A DNA stretch of 64,000 nt from Bacteroidales bacterium (GCA_029210565.1 JARGFQ010000009.1:1-64000), one strand, 5' to 3'. Numbered from the stretch's first letter, positions 33,023-42,847 are shown. The notes: a model not told the origin generated them from the sequence alone. A program made the numbers and translations.

Positions 33023-34105
33023 CTAGTAGAGCCTTACAGACCCGTATGAGGTGTTTATCTTTACAGTCGCCGAAGGATTACTGCAGGAGCCGACCTTGCC
33101 GGCAAGCTCCGTGCTGGTGTTGCCCGCAATCCTCCTCTGAGGTGAAAACCTCGCATCATCAATCTTGACGCTGCCGTACGAGCTGCTGACATCCAGCATG
33201 TAACACGCCGAAGGATCAATCCCCAGTCTCACGCCACAGTAAGCTGCCTTTACAGTCACCTTTTCAAAGTTTGCCGGGATCTCCTCCACGGAGAGATTGC
33301 CGTATTTGGTCTCAATCTCCAGTTTCTTGTTCACCCTGCCGAACTTAAGGTCAGTGTATCCTCCCATCATCACAATGTTGTTGGCGGCATCGATCATGAA
33401 ACCGTCATATTTGCTGTCGGCTACCAGAGAGCTTACCTCATCAACGGAAACCTTCGAGTACTTGCTGTCTATCAGCAGTGCTACAGCCCTCTCCACACTG
33501 AACATTCCGCAGTAGCGGGCGTTGATCTCCGCCCATCCCAGCTCGTCAATGGTTGCCTTGCCGTAAGCAACAATCAGGGTGTTCAGCGGTTTGAGATTAC
33601 CCCTCGAGAGCTTGTGAACGGACAGATCACCGTATTTGCTGTTAAGCCTGACCAATCCTGCCACCTCATCCACAATAGTGTTCCCGTACTTGTTGCTGAT
33701 GTCAAGATTTATATATGCAGGCATCCTGATGTTGTAGTTGATGCTGAAGTTGTTGTTGCTCCCCTTCCAGCTGGTAGATGAGAAGTCGTCGCTGAAGATC
33801 GTCTCTGCCGTCAGGTTTTCACCCTCTTCGGTGAATTTGACGGTGATCATCTCCAGAAGCTTCCGTGCCCTCTCTTCCGAGGCATGTTCAACCTTGACCG
33901 TCACATCGATGACAATGTTGTTCTGATCCCAGGTCTCAGTTACTACCGCACCGAACTTGTTAATGACCTTGAGGGTAGAGTTGTCGGTGGGTGATTTCTC
34001 CCTGCGGAATTCCTTTTTGACCTCTATCGCGGAGGCTGTCAGAGTGACGGTGCAAAGCAACAGCGCTAAGGTCGCAACTCTTCTGTTAAATAGTAACTTT
34101 TTCAT
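33023..34105 (-). CDS. Secreted DUF4097-like putative adhesin
   Basis: The 360-residue protein has a signal peptide (to about residue 27). A repetitive beta-helix-like sequence follows, with recurrent NKYGN, SKYGDL, SKYSKV, SKYDGF and TKYGNL turns, as in DUF4097/putative auto-transporter adhesin families. Function is unknown. Its ATG overlaps the anti-sigma gene by 20 bases, and the sigma gene lies before that, so it is the third gene of an ECF operon and likely the regulon's own product. Confidence 0.75.
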   Translation of the reverse strand: MKKLLFNRRVATLALLLCTVTLTASAIEVKKEFRREKSPTDNSTLKVINKFGAVVTETWDQNNIVIDVTVKVEHASEERARKLLEMITVKFTEEGENLTAETIFSDDFSSTSWKGSNNNFSINYNIRMPAYINLDISNKYGNTIVDEVAGLVRLNSKYGDLSVHKLSRGNLKPLNTLIVAYGKATIDELGWAEINARYCGMFSVERAVALLIDSKYSKVSVDEVSSLVADSKYDGFMIDAANNIVMMGGYTDLKFGRVNKKLEIETKYGNLSVEEIPANFEKVTVKAAYCGVRLGIDPSACYMLDVSSSYGSVKIDDARFSPQRRIAGNTSTELAGKVGSCSNPSATVKINTSYGSVRLY

Positions 34106-34649
34106 GGCTGACTGGATTTTCGGTTTCTGCCTTTATCTGTCTCAATTGGCCGAGTAAATAACTCATGACTTCTATCTTGGTCTGGTAATGACTTATCATG
34201 GCGTCAATGATCCGCTGGTCGTTAGGATTGGCTCTGAGCTCCTTCTGCAACTCCGTATAGACTGAGTCCATGGCTGCCATCTCATTCATAAGCATCTCCT
34301 TCTGCTCAGGATTGGCGAGGTCAAGCGATGTGAACTCATTCTCCATAAGGTTCACCTGCCTCACATAATAGCGTTCTGCTTCACGGTACTCGGGAGAGAC
34401 CTCACTGAGGGTCATTTGCTTCTTTAGGTTTGGCCTTACGAAGTGGTCAAATGTCCAGAGCGAGGAGAGGGTAACCAGCAGCGTGACTACGGCAGCCTTG
34501 AGCAGGTAGGGCATGATGCTCCTCTTTGCTTTTCCGGCGTGCAGCCTGGTGGCAAGCTTAAAGCTGAATCTCTCAAAGTGGCCGTCTGTCGGCTCCCGGT
34601 CGTCAAACAAACCTCTTTCTCTTTTGATTATTTCTTCAAGTCTGTTCAT
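34086..34649 (-). CDS. Anti-sigma factor-like membrane protein
   Basis: The 187-residue protein has a cytoplasmic N-terminal segment of about 45 residues, one membrane helix (residues about 48-68, YLLKAAVVTLLVTLSSLWTF) and a helical, charged periplasmic domain. It starts four bases after the ECF sigma gene, the standard place for a cognate anti-sigma factor. The typical zinc-binding HxxxCxxC motif is absent. Assignment rests on context and topology. Confidence 0.75.
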   Translation of the reverse strand: MNRLEEIIKRERGLFDDREPTDGHFERFSFKLATRLHAGKAKRSIMPYLLKAAVVTLLVTLSSLWTFDHFVRPNLKKQMTLSEVSPEYREAERYYVRQVNLMENEFTSLDLANPEQKEMLMNEMAAMDSVYTELQKELRANPNDQRIIDAMISHYQTKIEVMSYLLGQLRQIKAETENPVSHEKVTI

Positions 34650-34653
34650 TTCG

Positions 34654-35271
34654 TTATTCTTTTATCTTTCCTTTCTTCAATTCACTCACCAGCTTCTGCT
34701 TTGCCCTCGACAGCTGTGACCGCGAGGTGCTGCTTGAGATGTTGAGCATCTCAGCTATCTCATCATGGTCGTAACCCTCAATGAGATAGAGAGAGAGTAT
34801 CACGCGGTATCCTTCCGGAAGCCGCTCAATGGCCGCTTTGACCTCTTCCACCCTGGTCTCCGTCTCCTCCCCGTATTCTGCATCTTCAATGCTGTCGTCA
34901 CGGATTCCGTCATGACCGTCAAGCTCTTCAAAGATCGCTTTTCTCCTTCCCAGGACATCAAGTGACCTGTTTACCACTATTCTCTTCAACCAGGCGCCGA
35001 AACTGACTGTCCCCGAATAGGTGTTTATCTTTTCGAAGGCCGACAGGAACGCTTCCTGCATCACATCTTCAGCTTCCATGCTGTCGTTTACAATTCTCAG
35101 GCTGGTGTTGTACATAGCCTTGTAATAGAGCTTGTACACCTGGAACTGAGCCTTCTGATCACCTTCCCGGCACCCGTCTATCAGGCCCTGGTGTATGTTC
35201 CTGAATGCTGCATCAACATTTCCCATTCTTAATTCAAGATCTTGTTTAAGTATGTTTGACGCTGCACCCAT
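34654..35271 (-). CDS. ECF-family RNA polymerase sigma factor
   Basis: The 205-residue protein has region 2 (KLYYKAMYNTSLRIVNDSMEAEDVMQEAFLSAFEKI, broken here for reading as residues about 48-83) and region 4 (ERLPEGYRVILSLYLIEGYD then HDEIAEMLNISSS), as in sigma-70 ECF factors. A second in-frame ATG at 35226 is an alternative start. It is followed by a membrane anti-sigma factor and a secreted protein, so it probably senses an envelope signal and controls its own operon. Confidence 0.92.
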   Translation of the reverse strand: MGAASNILKQDLELRMGNVDAAFRNIHQGLIDGCREGDQKAQFQVYKLYYKAMYNTSLRIVNDSMEAEDVMQEAFLSAFEKINTYSGTVSFGAWLKRIVVNRSLDVLGRRKAIFEELDGHDGIRDDSIEDAEYGEETETRVEEVKAAIERLPEGYRVILSLYLIEGYDHDEIAEMLNISSSTSRSQLSRAKQKLVSELKKGKIKE

Positions 35272-35358
35272 CAGTTTGAACTCTTCAATTCAATGACGGA
35301 GTGGATGCGTTAATGCTGCATCCAAGGTAGAAAAAAGCAGCAAGAGGATAAATTTTTT

Positions 35359-36165
35359 TTAACCCTGTGTTACCGTACCGGTTGCAAAGTCGAGTTCCGA
35401 CCCGAAAAGGCTGTGCGGTATTGAGTAGATCAGAAGCAGTATTACCGCTGCGGCGATGGTGTAACCCGGGCGCTCTTTTTTGCGGTTCATGACAACCGCA
35501 AAAATCCAGACAACAACGGCAATCAGCGTCTTGTTGTCTGTCAGGTCCCAACCGAACGGGATACCTGTCCACAGATCACCGAAAGCATATTTCTGCACCA
35601 GCGGCCCCAGCACCATGCCTCCGGCAAGCAGCAGCCACAGCGCCCAACGGCCGTATCTCCTTTGTTCGGAGCTGCCGAAGGCGGCGGTGAGACCCGCCAG
35701 GTTTGACAGGAGCATGGCAAAAAACATGATGAGAATATGCGGTATCATTATCACTGCCGGCACGTTACCCTTGAACCTGATAACCACTGGTTTCTCCTTC
35801 ATGACTGTGGTCTCGGCCCCGGTAGCAGATTTTAAGACAATATAATACTCAAGCTTGCCGGCGGCAGGCTGGGAGGGAAGCTCACCGGCCAGGTGCACAC
35901 CGTCATGCTTCATCTCCATAGCAGTCCATTCTTCATTCATCTTCAGTCGGCGGTAAAATATCTCACCCGTCACCTCCTCCGGCACTTCAAGTTTAATCAT
36001 GCAGGGATGGGTGTTTGTCTGGCTCCGCTTGAGTTCGAACGAGTACTCCGTTCCGTCAATGGTCGTCGTGGTCCTGTAGGGATATGTAGGTCCGGTTGTC
36101 CTCTGGTATATTGCGGCGGCGATTGTAATCATCACGGCTATGGTCCAGAATAGGAAGTTTTTCAT
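35359..36165 (-). CDS. Conserved membrane protein of unknown function
   Basis: This 268-residue protein has an N-terminal membrane helix, a periplasmic beta-rich domain (residues about 30-135, YSFELKRSQTNTHPC and KLEYYIVLKSA), and four C-terminal membrane helices with GLTAAF, GPLVQKYAFG and IPFGWDLTDNKT between them. I do not recognise a named family. It starts 21 bases after the lipoprotein peptidase and is followed by the ECF sigma gene 87 bases on. A heme or small-molecule membrane role is possible but unsupported. Confidence 0.65.
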   Translation of the reverse strand: MKNFLFWTIAVMITIAAAIYQRTTGPTYPYRTTTTIDGTEYSFELKRSQTNTHPCMIKLEVPEEVTGEIFYRRLKMNEEWTAMEMKHDGVHLAGELPSQPAAGKLEYYIVLKSATGAETTVMKEKPVVIRFKGNVPAVIMIPHILIMFFAMLLSNLAGLTAAFGSSEQRRYGRWALWLLLAGGMVLGPLVQKYAFGDLWTGIPFGWDLTDNKTLIAVVVWIFAVVMNRKKERPGYTIAAAVILLLIYSIPHSLFGSELDFATGTVTQG

Positions 36166-36186
36166 GTTTAATAAGCTGATATATTG

Positions 36187-37953
36187 TTATAACTGAATGA
36201 TTAATAGCTTCCGGGCTCCATTGCGCAAGACCTCAACAGGCACCCTCTGGCCGGGTTTCAGATGGCTGAGCCTGAACATGTAATCCTCTATATTTGAGAC
36301 AGGCTTGCTATCTATCGCTACAATGATGTCACCTTTCACCATTCCACCAAGTGCGGCCGGTTTGCCGGGCGTGACAAAGTCAGCCCTCAGTCCGTTTGTG
36401 ACATTGCCGGCAAAATCGGGCATGATGCCGAAGGTAACACCTCTCCTGCGGCCCATGGGACTCGTCGGTTCCTTTGGTCCGGCCTCGGTAAAGGCAAGCC
36501 TGGAGGAACTGTTCGCCGCCCATGAAATCAGGTTCGCCAGCAGGTCACCTATCTTAACCATCCCTGTATAGTTGAGCTTATCAGGGGTGTCGGAGGGAGT
36601 GTGGTAGTCAAGATGGGCCCCGGTGGTGAGGTAAAGGACGGGTATGTTTTTTCCATAAAATGAAGAGTGGTCAGAAGGACCGTAACCTTCCGGGGTGAAG
36701 GAGAGCCTTATCGCTGTTGTGTCAGTGTAATATGTCACCGTATCACGCAGCCCCTCGGCTGTTCCCACGCCGCCAACCTGCAGCCCGTTCCCATCTTTCA
36801 TCCGGCCTACCATGTCAAGGTTTATCATCAGGTTAACCGTAGAGGGGTCAATACCCATGTTTTCAATAAAGTGCTTTGATCCCAGCAGGCCCATCTCTTC
36901 ACCGGAGAAGGCAACGAAGATGATGCTCCTTGCATGTCCCGCCTTTTCTGCGGCCAACCTCTCAGCCAGTTCGATCATAAGAGCTACTCCTGAGGCATTG
37001 TCGTCGGCTCCGTAATGGATTGCCACGGTATCGGGGACCCTGCTTGAGGAACCAGGTCCGCCCATGCCGAGATGATCATAATGTGCTCCGATTATTACAT
37101 ACTCACCTGGATTTGAGTTCCCCTCCATCATCATGACCACGTTGGAGGTGATGGCCTCCCTCTTATCTACATCCGCCTCGGCATCTACCGTAGTCTGCGT
37201 TATCAATCCTGTGGCAGATTTTGAATCTGCAGCCTTCTCTTCAAGCTCTTTTATGGTGGCTTCAGTGCCTTTGAGAATCGAGTCAGCTACGCTTCTCCTG
37301 ATCTGCAGAACCGGCACGCCGGCACGTGACTCGCTGCGCGAAGGTTTGTCAAGGTTGTCAGCCACATCCCATTTCTCGCCTGACACCAGCAGGACACCGG
37401 CAGCACCTTTTTCCCTGGCATTGAGTACTTTTATCCGGTCACTGCTGATGGATCCGTAGCCCGCCGAGGCAGGATGCGACTCGGGATAACCCCTGAGCAC
37501 CAACGCCCATTTACCTGCTACATGCAGGCCGGCAAAGTCATCCCGGTGAAGGGTGTCCCCCGAAGGTAACAGGCCATACCCGCAAAAGACCACCTGTGCC
37601 GACAGGGAAGAGTTTGCAGAGAGTGCCAGGGGCATGAAGTCCGTGCCGGCAATATATTCTCTTCCGTCGATGGTCAGGCTATTGTTTTTGCCCGGCTCAA
37701 CAGCTACATTTACCCTGAAGGGCTGCAACCCCGATTCTATGAAAGGATCAGCACCGGCTTTCTCAAACTCTTTTCTTGTGAATAGCGCTGCAAGCGAATC
37801 GCCTCCGGTACCCGTGCCCCTTCCGAAAAACCTGTCAGACGCAAGCTTAACGGTGATACGGGTCAGCTCCTCAGCTGTGATGGATGCTTTTTTACCGGTA
37901 CCGGCACAGCCAGTCATGACAATGACAGCACATAGTATGAAAACAATTCTCAT
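36187..37953 (-). CDS. M28 family peptidase lipoprotein with PA and PDZ domains
   Basis: The 588-residue protein begins with a lipoprotein signal (lipobox MTGC). A PA domain insert (residues about 100-230) precedes the M28 zinc peptidase core: HYDHLGMG, HYGADDNASG, the catalytic SGEEMGLLGS, NLDMVGR and the last ligand in HLDYHTPSDT. The C terminus (residues about 495-588) is a PDZ domain (LGGMVKGDIIVAIDSKPV). This is a common Bacteroidota envelope aminopeptidase layout. The likely role is degradation of short peptides outside the inner membrane. Confidence 0.92.
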   Translation of the reverse strand: MRIVFILCAVIVMTGCAGTGKKASITAEELTRITVKLASDRFFGRGTGTGGDSLAALFTRKEFEKAGADPFIESGLQPFRVNVAVEPGKNNSLTIDGREYIAGTDFMPLALSANSSLSAQVVFCGYGLLPSGDTLHRDDFAGLHVAGKWALVLRGYPESHPASAGYGSISSDRIKVLNAREKGAAGVLLVSGEKWDVADNLDKPSRSESRAGVPVLQIRRSVADSILKGTEATIKELEEKAADSKSATGLITQTTVDAEADVDKREAITSNVVMMMEGNSNPGEYVIIGAHYDHLGMGGPGSSSRVPDTVAIHYGADDNASGVALMIELAERLAAEKAGHARSIIFVAFSGEEMGLLGSKHFIENMGIDPSTVNLMINLDMVGRMKDGNGLQVGGVGTAEGLRDTVTYYTDTTAIRLSFTPEGYGPSDHSSFYGKNIPVLYLTTGAHLDYHTPSDTPDKLNYTGMVKIGDLLANLISWAANSSSRLAFTEAGPKEPTSPMGRRRGVTFGIMPDFAGNVTNGLRADFVTPGKPAALGGMVKGDIIVAIDSKPVSNIEDYMFRLSHLKPGQRVPVEVLRNGARKLLIIQL

Positions 37954-38040
37954 AGTTCATTTTTAGTGCCGGTAAAAATAGCATTCTTTTAATATCCGGG
38001 CGGGGTGATATATACAATACTCCGCCAGGACTTCACAAAA

Positions 38041-39252
38041 TCAGCTGAACTGAAGCAAGGCTTTCTTTATCAGTGAGATGGCGTCACGCAGTTGCTCTTC
38101 TGTGATTACCAATGGCGGTGCAAACCTGATGATATGCCCGTGAGTCGGTTTTGCCAGTACTCCCAGCTCCATCATCGTAAGGCAGACATCCCACGCCTCC
38201 TTGCCGTTTTTAGGCCTGATGACGATGGCGTTGAGAAGTCCCTTGCCGCGCACCAGCTCAATCATGTCCGACTTTATGGCCTTCATCTCGTCACGGAATA
38301 TCCTGCCGAGCCTCTCTGCCCTCTCTGCCAGCTTCTCCTCCCTGATCACCTCAAGTGCTGCTATTGCAACCTTTCCGGCAAGCGGGTTTCCTCCGAAAGT
38401 GGAGCCGTGCTCGCCCGGCTTGATGGTTAACATGATCTCATCATCTGCCAGCACTGCCGAGATGGGCATCGCTCCTCCGGAAAGCGCCTTACCGAGAATG
38501 AGTATGTCAGGCCTGACATACTCATGATCGCATGCCAGGAGCTTACCCGTACGTGCCAGCCCGGTCTGCACCTCATCGGCAATGAACAGTACATTCTTGC
38601 TCTTGCAGAGATCATAGGCCTTTTTGATATATCCCTCTTCGGGAACGAAGACACCTGCCTCACCCTGTATCGGCTCTACAAGGAAACCGGCCACGTCAGG
38701 ATCTTCCAGAGCCTTCTCCAGCGCCGGGATGTCATTGTAGGGTATGGTGATGAATCCGGGAGTGAAGGGACCGTAATCCTTGCGTGCATCCGGGTCAGTA
38801 GACATTGAAACAATAGTGATGGTGCGTCCGTGGAAGTTGCCTTCGCAGACGATTATCTTCGCCTGATCCTGCCTGATGCCCTTCTTCAGGTATGCCCACT
38901 TGCGGCAAAGCTTGAGGGCTGTCTCATCACCCTCGGCACCGCTGTTCATGGGCAGTACCTTGTCATAGCCGAAGTATTTTGTGATGTACTCTTCGTATTC
39001 CCCCAGCACCGAGTTGAAAAATGCCCTGGAGGTGAGCGTTAGTTTCTGCGCCTGCTCAATCAGCGCTGCAGTTATTTTAGGATGGCAGTGACCCTGGTTC
39101 ACGGCTGAATAGGCTGAGAGAAAATCATAGTATCTCTTGCCTTCCACATCCCATACATATGCCCCTTCGCCACGGTCAAGAACCACCGGCAGGGGATGAT
39201 AGTTATGTGCTCCGTACTTCTCTTCTCTCTCAATGTAATCGTGAGGTTTCAT
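38041..39252 (-). CDS. rocD: Ornithine--oxo-acid transaminase
   Basis: This 403-residue class III PLP aminotransferase converts ornithine and 2-oxoglutarate to glutamate semialdehyde and glutamate. It shows [19 protein letters not shown] near the start, [17 protein letters not shown], the Asp of [14 protein letters not shown], and the PLP lysine in [14 protein letters not shown]. The sequence matches OAT/RocD more closely than ArgD by the [10 protein letters not shown] motif. The 190-base upstream gap contains three copies of an ACATG-type motif that may control it. Confidence 0.93.
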   Translation of the reverse strand: MKPHDYIEREEKYGAHNYHPLPVVLDRGEGAYVWDVEGKRYYDFLSAYSAVNQGHCHPKITAALIEQAQKLTLTSRAFFNSVLGEYEEYITKYFGYDKVLPMNSGAEGDETALKLCRKWAYLKKGIRQDQAKIIVCEGNFHGRTITIVSMSTDPDARKDYGPFTPGFITIPYNDIPALEKALEDPDVAGFLVEPIQGEAGVFVPEEGYIKKAYDLCKSKNVLFIADEVQTGLARTGKLLACDHEYVRPDILILGKALSGGAMPISAVLADDEIMLTIKPGEHGSTFGGNPLAGKVAIAALEVIREEKLAERAERLGRIFRDEMKAIKSDMIELVRGKGLLNAIVIRPKNGKEAWDVCLTMMELGVLAKPTHGHIIRFAPPLVITEEQLRDAISLIKKALLQFS

Positions 39253-39290
39253 CAGTATATAATTTTGATTTTAATGGTCTGATAGCCTGT

Positions 39291-39304
39291 CCCGATTTAT
39301 CGGG
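39291..39304 (-). promoter_or_regulatory. Small perfect hairpin upstream of rocD
   Basis: CCCGAT-TT-ATCGGG lies about 40 bases before the rocD start, between it and the ACATG-motif region. It may fold in the leader transcript. Confidence 0.45.
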
Positions 39305-39306
39305 AG

Positions 39307-39365
39307 AACCCACATGTCTGAAAATTATATACATGCAGGTTTGTGTATGCAATACATGTGGGTTT
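39307..39365 (-). promoter_or_regulatory. Three-copy motif region upstream of rocD
   Basis: ACATGCAGGTTT (331-342 of this kilobase block, i.e. 39331-39342) and ACATGTGGGTTT (39354-39365) are direct copies 23 bases apart. AACCCACATGT (39307-39317) is the inverted copy and pairs perfectly with 39354-39364. The arrangement suits a dimeric regulator or a long hairpin. Confidence 0.5.
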
Positions 39366-39442
39366 CATATCGTTTTTATTTATTGTGTTGTCAGCAGGGT
39401 GGCAATGTTACAAAGCTTTTTCGACAAAAAGAATATAAACGA

Positions 39443-40126
39443 TCATGATTCTTCGTCGAGGAGGCCCGGCCGCTTTTTACGGGTGATCCGGACCGATTCC
39501 TCAAAACGCCACTTCTCTATTTCCCCGGTGTTTCCGCCAAGAAGGATATCAGGTACTTTCCATCCCCTGAAATTTGCAGGCCTGGTGTAAACAGGCGGCG
39601 CCAGCAGATCATCCTGGAACGAGTCGGAAAGCGCCGATTCGGCATCTGAGATGGAACCCGGCAGTAACCTCACAATGGCATCAGTTATCACGGCGGCCGG
39701 CAATTCGCCCCCGGTAAGTACATAATCGCCTATCGATATCTCCCGCGTGATGAGACGGTCCCTGATGCGCTGATCCACACCCTTGTAATGACCTGCAAGG
39801 ATAATGATATTCTCCTTCATCGACAGCTCGTTGGCAAGAGGCTGACTGAAGGGTATGCCGTCGGGCGAAGTGTAAATGATCTCATCATAATGACGCTGCG
39901 AAGTAAGATCCGTGATACAGTTGTAGACCGGCTCAATCATCATTACCATACCGGCACCGCCACCGAAGGGATAGTCGTCAACACTCCTGTGCCTGTCGGT
40001 GGAATATTCACGCAGATTGATGATGTTGATTTCAACTACACCCCGATCCCGTGCCCGTTTGATGATCGAATCACTGAACGGACTGCGAAGCAATTCGGGC
40101 AGTACGGTAATGATGTCTATTCGCAT
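39443..40126 (-). CDS. trmD: tRNA (guanine(37)-N1)-methyltransferase
   Basis: TrmD makes m1G37 in tRNAs and prevents frameshifting. The 227-residue protein has the SPOUT trefoil-knot motifs: [35 protein letters not shown], and [16 protein letters not shown]. The start at 40126 ([12 protein letters not shown]) is set by family conservation and by an AAAGGGGG just upstream. An upstream extension is rejected. The C-terminal domain is complete ([19 protein letters not shown]). Confidence 0.96.
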   Translation of the reverse strand: MRIDIITVLPELLRSPFSDSIIKRARDRGVVEINIINLREYSTDRHRSVDDYPFGGGAGMVMMIEPVYNCITDLTSQRHYDEIIYTSPDGIPFSQPLANELSMKENIIILAGHYKGVDQRIRDRLITREISIGDYVLTGGELPAAVITDAIVRLLPGSISDAESALSDSFQDDLLAPPVYTRPANFRGWKVPDILLGGNTGEIEKWRFEESVRITRKKRPGLLDEES

Positions 40127-40163
40127 AAAAACCCCCTTTGGTAAATCTAATGCAGTTTTTTTG

Positions 40164-40171
40164 TATATTTG
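40164..40171 (+). promoter_or_regulatory. Bacteroidota -7 promoter element (TATATTTG)
   Basis: TATATTTG lies 43 bases before the YegP-like gene. A TTG at 40138-40140 lies 23 bases upstream, slightly farther than the usual -33 spacing. Confidence 0.55.
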
Positions 40172-40214
40172 GAAACGACACGACAAAGTTAACCTTTAAA
40201 TAAATTTAGTAATC

Positions 40215-40547
40215 ATGGGAAAATTTGTTATTTCGAAAAGAAAGAACGGTGAATTTCAGTTTAACCTTGTTGCCGGCAACGGTCAGGTTATACTGGCCAG
40301 TGAGGGCTATGCATCAAAACCTTCATGCATGAACGGCGTCAAGTCGGTTATGAAGAATGCTGCTGACCCCAAGAGGTTCGATGCAAAAGTGGCCAAGAAC
40401 GGGAAATTCTATTTCAATCTGAAAGCAACAAACGGTCAGGTTATCGGTAAGAGCGAAATGTATGAAGCTCAGGCCAGCTGTGACAACGGCATTGCATCCG
40501 TCGCCAAGAATGCTCCCGGAGCAACCGTTGACGACCAGACGAAGTAG
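40215..40547 (+). CDS. YegP family protein (two DUF1508 repeats)
   Basis: This 110-residue protein is made of two similar halves, each with a FVISKRKNGEFQFNLVAGNGQ- or FDAKVAKNGKFYFNLKATNG-type strand, then an xSExYxxxxSCxNGIxSV helix. This is the DUF1508/YegP fold. Function is unknown; relatives are stress-associated. It has its own promoter-like element and converges with the amidohydrolase remnant four bases later. Confidence 0.92.
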   Translation: MGKFVISKRKNGEFQFNLVAGNGQVILASEGYASKPSCMNGVKSVMKNAADPKRFDAKVAKNGKFYFNLKATNGQVIGKSEMYEAQASCDNGIASVAKNAPGATVDDQTK

Positions 40548-40551
40548 ATTT

Positions 40552-41412
40552 CTATCTGTTTCTTTCAAAGACTATCTTTCCGTCAACGATTGTATAGTAA
40601 GCTTTTACGGACATAATCATCTCCTCGCTGATATCGAAGATATCTTCTGAGAGGATGGTTATGTCTGCTAAATAGCCTTTCCTCAGCATCCCCTTCCTGT
40701 CATCCATGAACTGGGCGTAAGCTGCACCCAGCGTATAATACTCGATGGCCTTGCCCATGGTGATCTTCTTCATCGGGAACCATTCGTCTCCCTCTTCTCC
40801 CTTGCGGTCTTTCCTTGTCACTGAGGCGTAAAGCCCCTCCATAGGGTTCGGCGGCTCCACGGAATAGTCGGTTCCGAATGCCAGCTGTGCCCCGCTGTCG
40901 GCCAGGCTCTTCCAGGCATATGCCCAACGGCTTCGATCGGTGCCAATACGCTTCTCCGCGAACCGCTTGTCAGTGATGCAGTGGGTGGGCTGCATCGAGG
41001 CGATGACGCCCAGCTGTGCAAAACGAGGCAGGTCTTTCTCTGTGAGTATCTGTGCATGCTCCGAGCGATGACGACTGTCACGGATGCCGTTGACCTCTCT
41101 TGCCTTCTCGTAGGCATTCAGTATCCAGTTGTTGGCCTTCGGCCCGATGGCATGTATACCTATCTGAAACCCCCTTTTGCCGGATCGCGCATCATCTCTC
41201 CTCCGAACGGGTCAGTGTCGCACCTGTTATTTCTGACTGCCGACGGCCAGTATCACGTTGCCCCTGATGGCAACGGCCTCAGCATCCGGCACCCGGGAAT
41301 CAGCGGTGAAGACCCTTCCGTTAACAATTACAAGGTCGGCGGTCTCCGCTCTCCCTCAGCCCGCTGAGAGCATGAGAAAAAGAACAAATAGTGCAATAAT
41401 GCTTTTTTTCAT
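40552..41412 (-). pseudogene. Broken YtcJ-like amidohydrolase lipoprotein
   Basis: The start (ATG at 41412) gives a signal ending LSAG, followed by TGA where the lipobox cysteine is expected. The frame then resumes with TADLVIVNGRVFTADS and VAIRGNVILAVGSQK before a TAA. The reading then shifts, and from about 41175 it continues as GFQIGIHAIGPKAN, SRHRSEHAQILTE and GTDYSVEPPNPMEGL to the normal C terminus. About half of the usual 550 residues, including the metal-binding N-terminal core, is missing. The last 147 residues are an intact frame (40552-40995) but cannot be active alone. Confidence 0.8.
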
Positions 41413-41506
41413 GATTTTCGCTCGTCAAAACTGATGCAAGATAAAGAAATAGACATTACTTTAGGTCCCAGTTTACCTGTGAACATAAACTCCAATATTT
41501 CACACG

Positions 41507-42793
41507 ATGAAAAACAAGATCATTCCTCCGGGGTATCTCTACACAAAAGGATACACCAACTACATGTTCGTGCTGCTGTTCCTGCTATACATGTTCGACT
41601 ATATCGACAGGATGGTTGTGACATCCATGTTCGTGCATATCGAGCAGGATCTCGGGATCACCCATACGCAGAGCGGACTGCTCGTTTCGGCTGTTTACTG
41701 GGCCATTGTTCTGCTGACATTCCCCATCTCAATCCTTGTCGACCGCTGGAACCGTACCAAGACTATCGGTATCATGGCCGTCATCTGGAGCCTTGCCACG
41801 GCCCTGTGCGCACTCACAGGCAATTTCGTGCAGCTGGTTCTGGCAAGAGCCCTGATAGGAGTGGGCGAGGCTGGCTATGCTCCCGGAGGGAGCGCCGTGA
41901 TATCCGGTCTTTACCCCGAGGAGAAGAGATCGAAGATGATGGGACTCTGGAATGCATCCATACCCCTGGGTACTGCCATAGGTGTACTTTTGGGTGGATT
42001 CATCGCAGCGCGGCTGGGATGGAAGCATGCCTTCGGCATTGTTGCACTGCCAGGAATGATAGTCGCTGTGCTCTTCTTCTTTGTCAAGGATTATAAGACT
42101 GTCGATCTCTCATTTACAGACAGCTTTAACATCAAGGTGAAGATGAAGAAGATGGATATGGTCAGGGAATTTCTCTCAAGACCATCTCTGATTCTGACCT
42201 ATTTTGGATTTGCTGCGGTGGTGTTTGTAACAACTTCACTGATAACATGGCTCTCAACCTATTTTCATGTCACCCGTGACCTGCCTGTAGAAAAAGCCGG
42301 CTCGATGGCCAGTGCGGTTATGGTGCTGGCAATAGTAGGGGCACCGCTGGGAGGAATCATAACAGACAGATGGCGAAAATCAAATATCAGGGCCCGTCTT
42401 CTGTTTCCGACGATAACAACGGTATCGTCGGCAATCCTGCTCATGTTTGCTCTGTGGATGACCCATGGCACAATACAGTATGTATTCTTCCTGCTGATGG
42501 GGGTGATGGTCACCGCCTTTCTGCCGGCAGCCGCTGCCGTAACCCAGGATGTGATCCATCCCGGAATGAGGGCTATGTCATATGCGGTGGCCGTGGTGGT
42601 GCAGAACCTGCTGGGGGCCTCCACCGCGCCGCTGGTCATCGGCAAGCTCTATGACATGTTCGATATAGAAAAAGCCATGGCACTGCTTCCGTTCATGCTC
42701 CTCATCGGTGCTGCGCTGTTTTTTGCGGGCACCCGGTATTATGTGAAAGACCTTGAAAAGACGGAGAAGATCAAACTGCAGGCAGAAGAGTAG
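41507..42793 (+). CDS. MFS transporter, Spinster-like
   Basis: The 428-residue protein has 12 predicted membrane helices, with MFVLLFLLYMFDYIDRMVV in helix 1, the loop motif DRWNRTKTIG after helix 2, GVGEAGYAPGGSAVISGLYP around helix 4 and a central charged loop (residues about 190-215). This resembles the Spinster/glycerol-3-phosphate-like MFS families in Bacteroidota. Substrate unknown. It lies divergent from the amidohydrolase pseudogene, which may once have been its partner. Confidence 0.88.
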   Translation: MKNKIIPPGYLYTKGYTNYMFVLLFLLYMFDYIDRMVVTSMFVHIEQDLGITHTQSGLLVSAVYWAIVLLTFPISILVDRWNRTKTIGIMAVIWSLATALCALTGNFVQLVLARALIGVGEAGYAPGGSAVISGLYPEEKRSKMMGLWNASIPLGTAIGVLLGGFIAARLGWKHAFGIVALPGMIVAVLFFFVKDYKTVDLSFTDSFNIKVKMKKMDMVREFLSRPSLILTYFGFAAVVFVTTSLITWLSTYFHVTRDLPVEKAGSMASAVMVLAIVGAPLGGIITDRWRKSNIRARLLFPTITTVSSAILLMFALWMTHGTIQYVFFLLMGVMVTAFLPAAAAVTQDVIHPGMRAMSYAVAVVVQNLLGASTAPLVIGKLYDMFDIEKAMALLPFMLLIGAALFFAGTRYYVKDLEKTEKIKLQAEE

Positions 42794-42847
42794 TTGCCGG
42801 CATGACAGGAGTCTCCTGCATCAGGCTGACTTCTGAATATATTGTAG

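Noticed and set aside
34654..35271. Second start of the ECF sigma factor at 35226
   Set aside because: It remains possible, but region 2 is intact with either start and no ribosome binding site decides it, so the longer form was kept.
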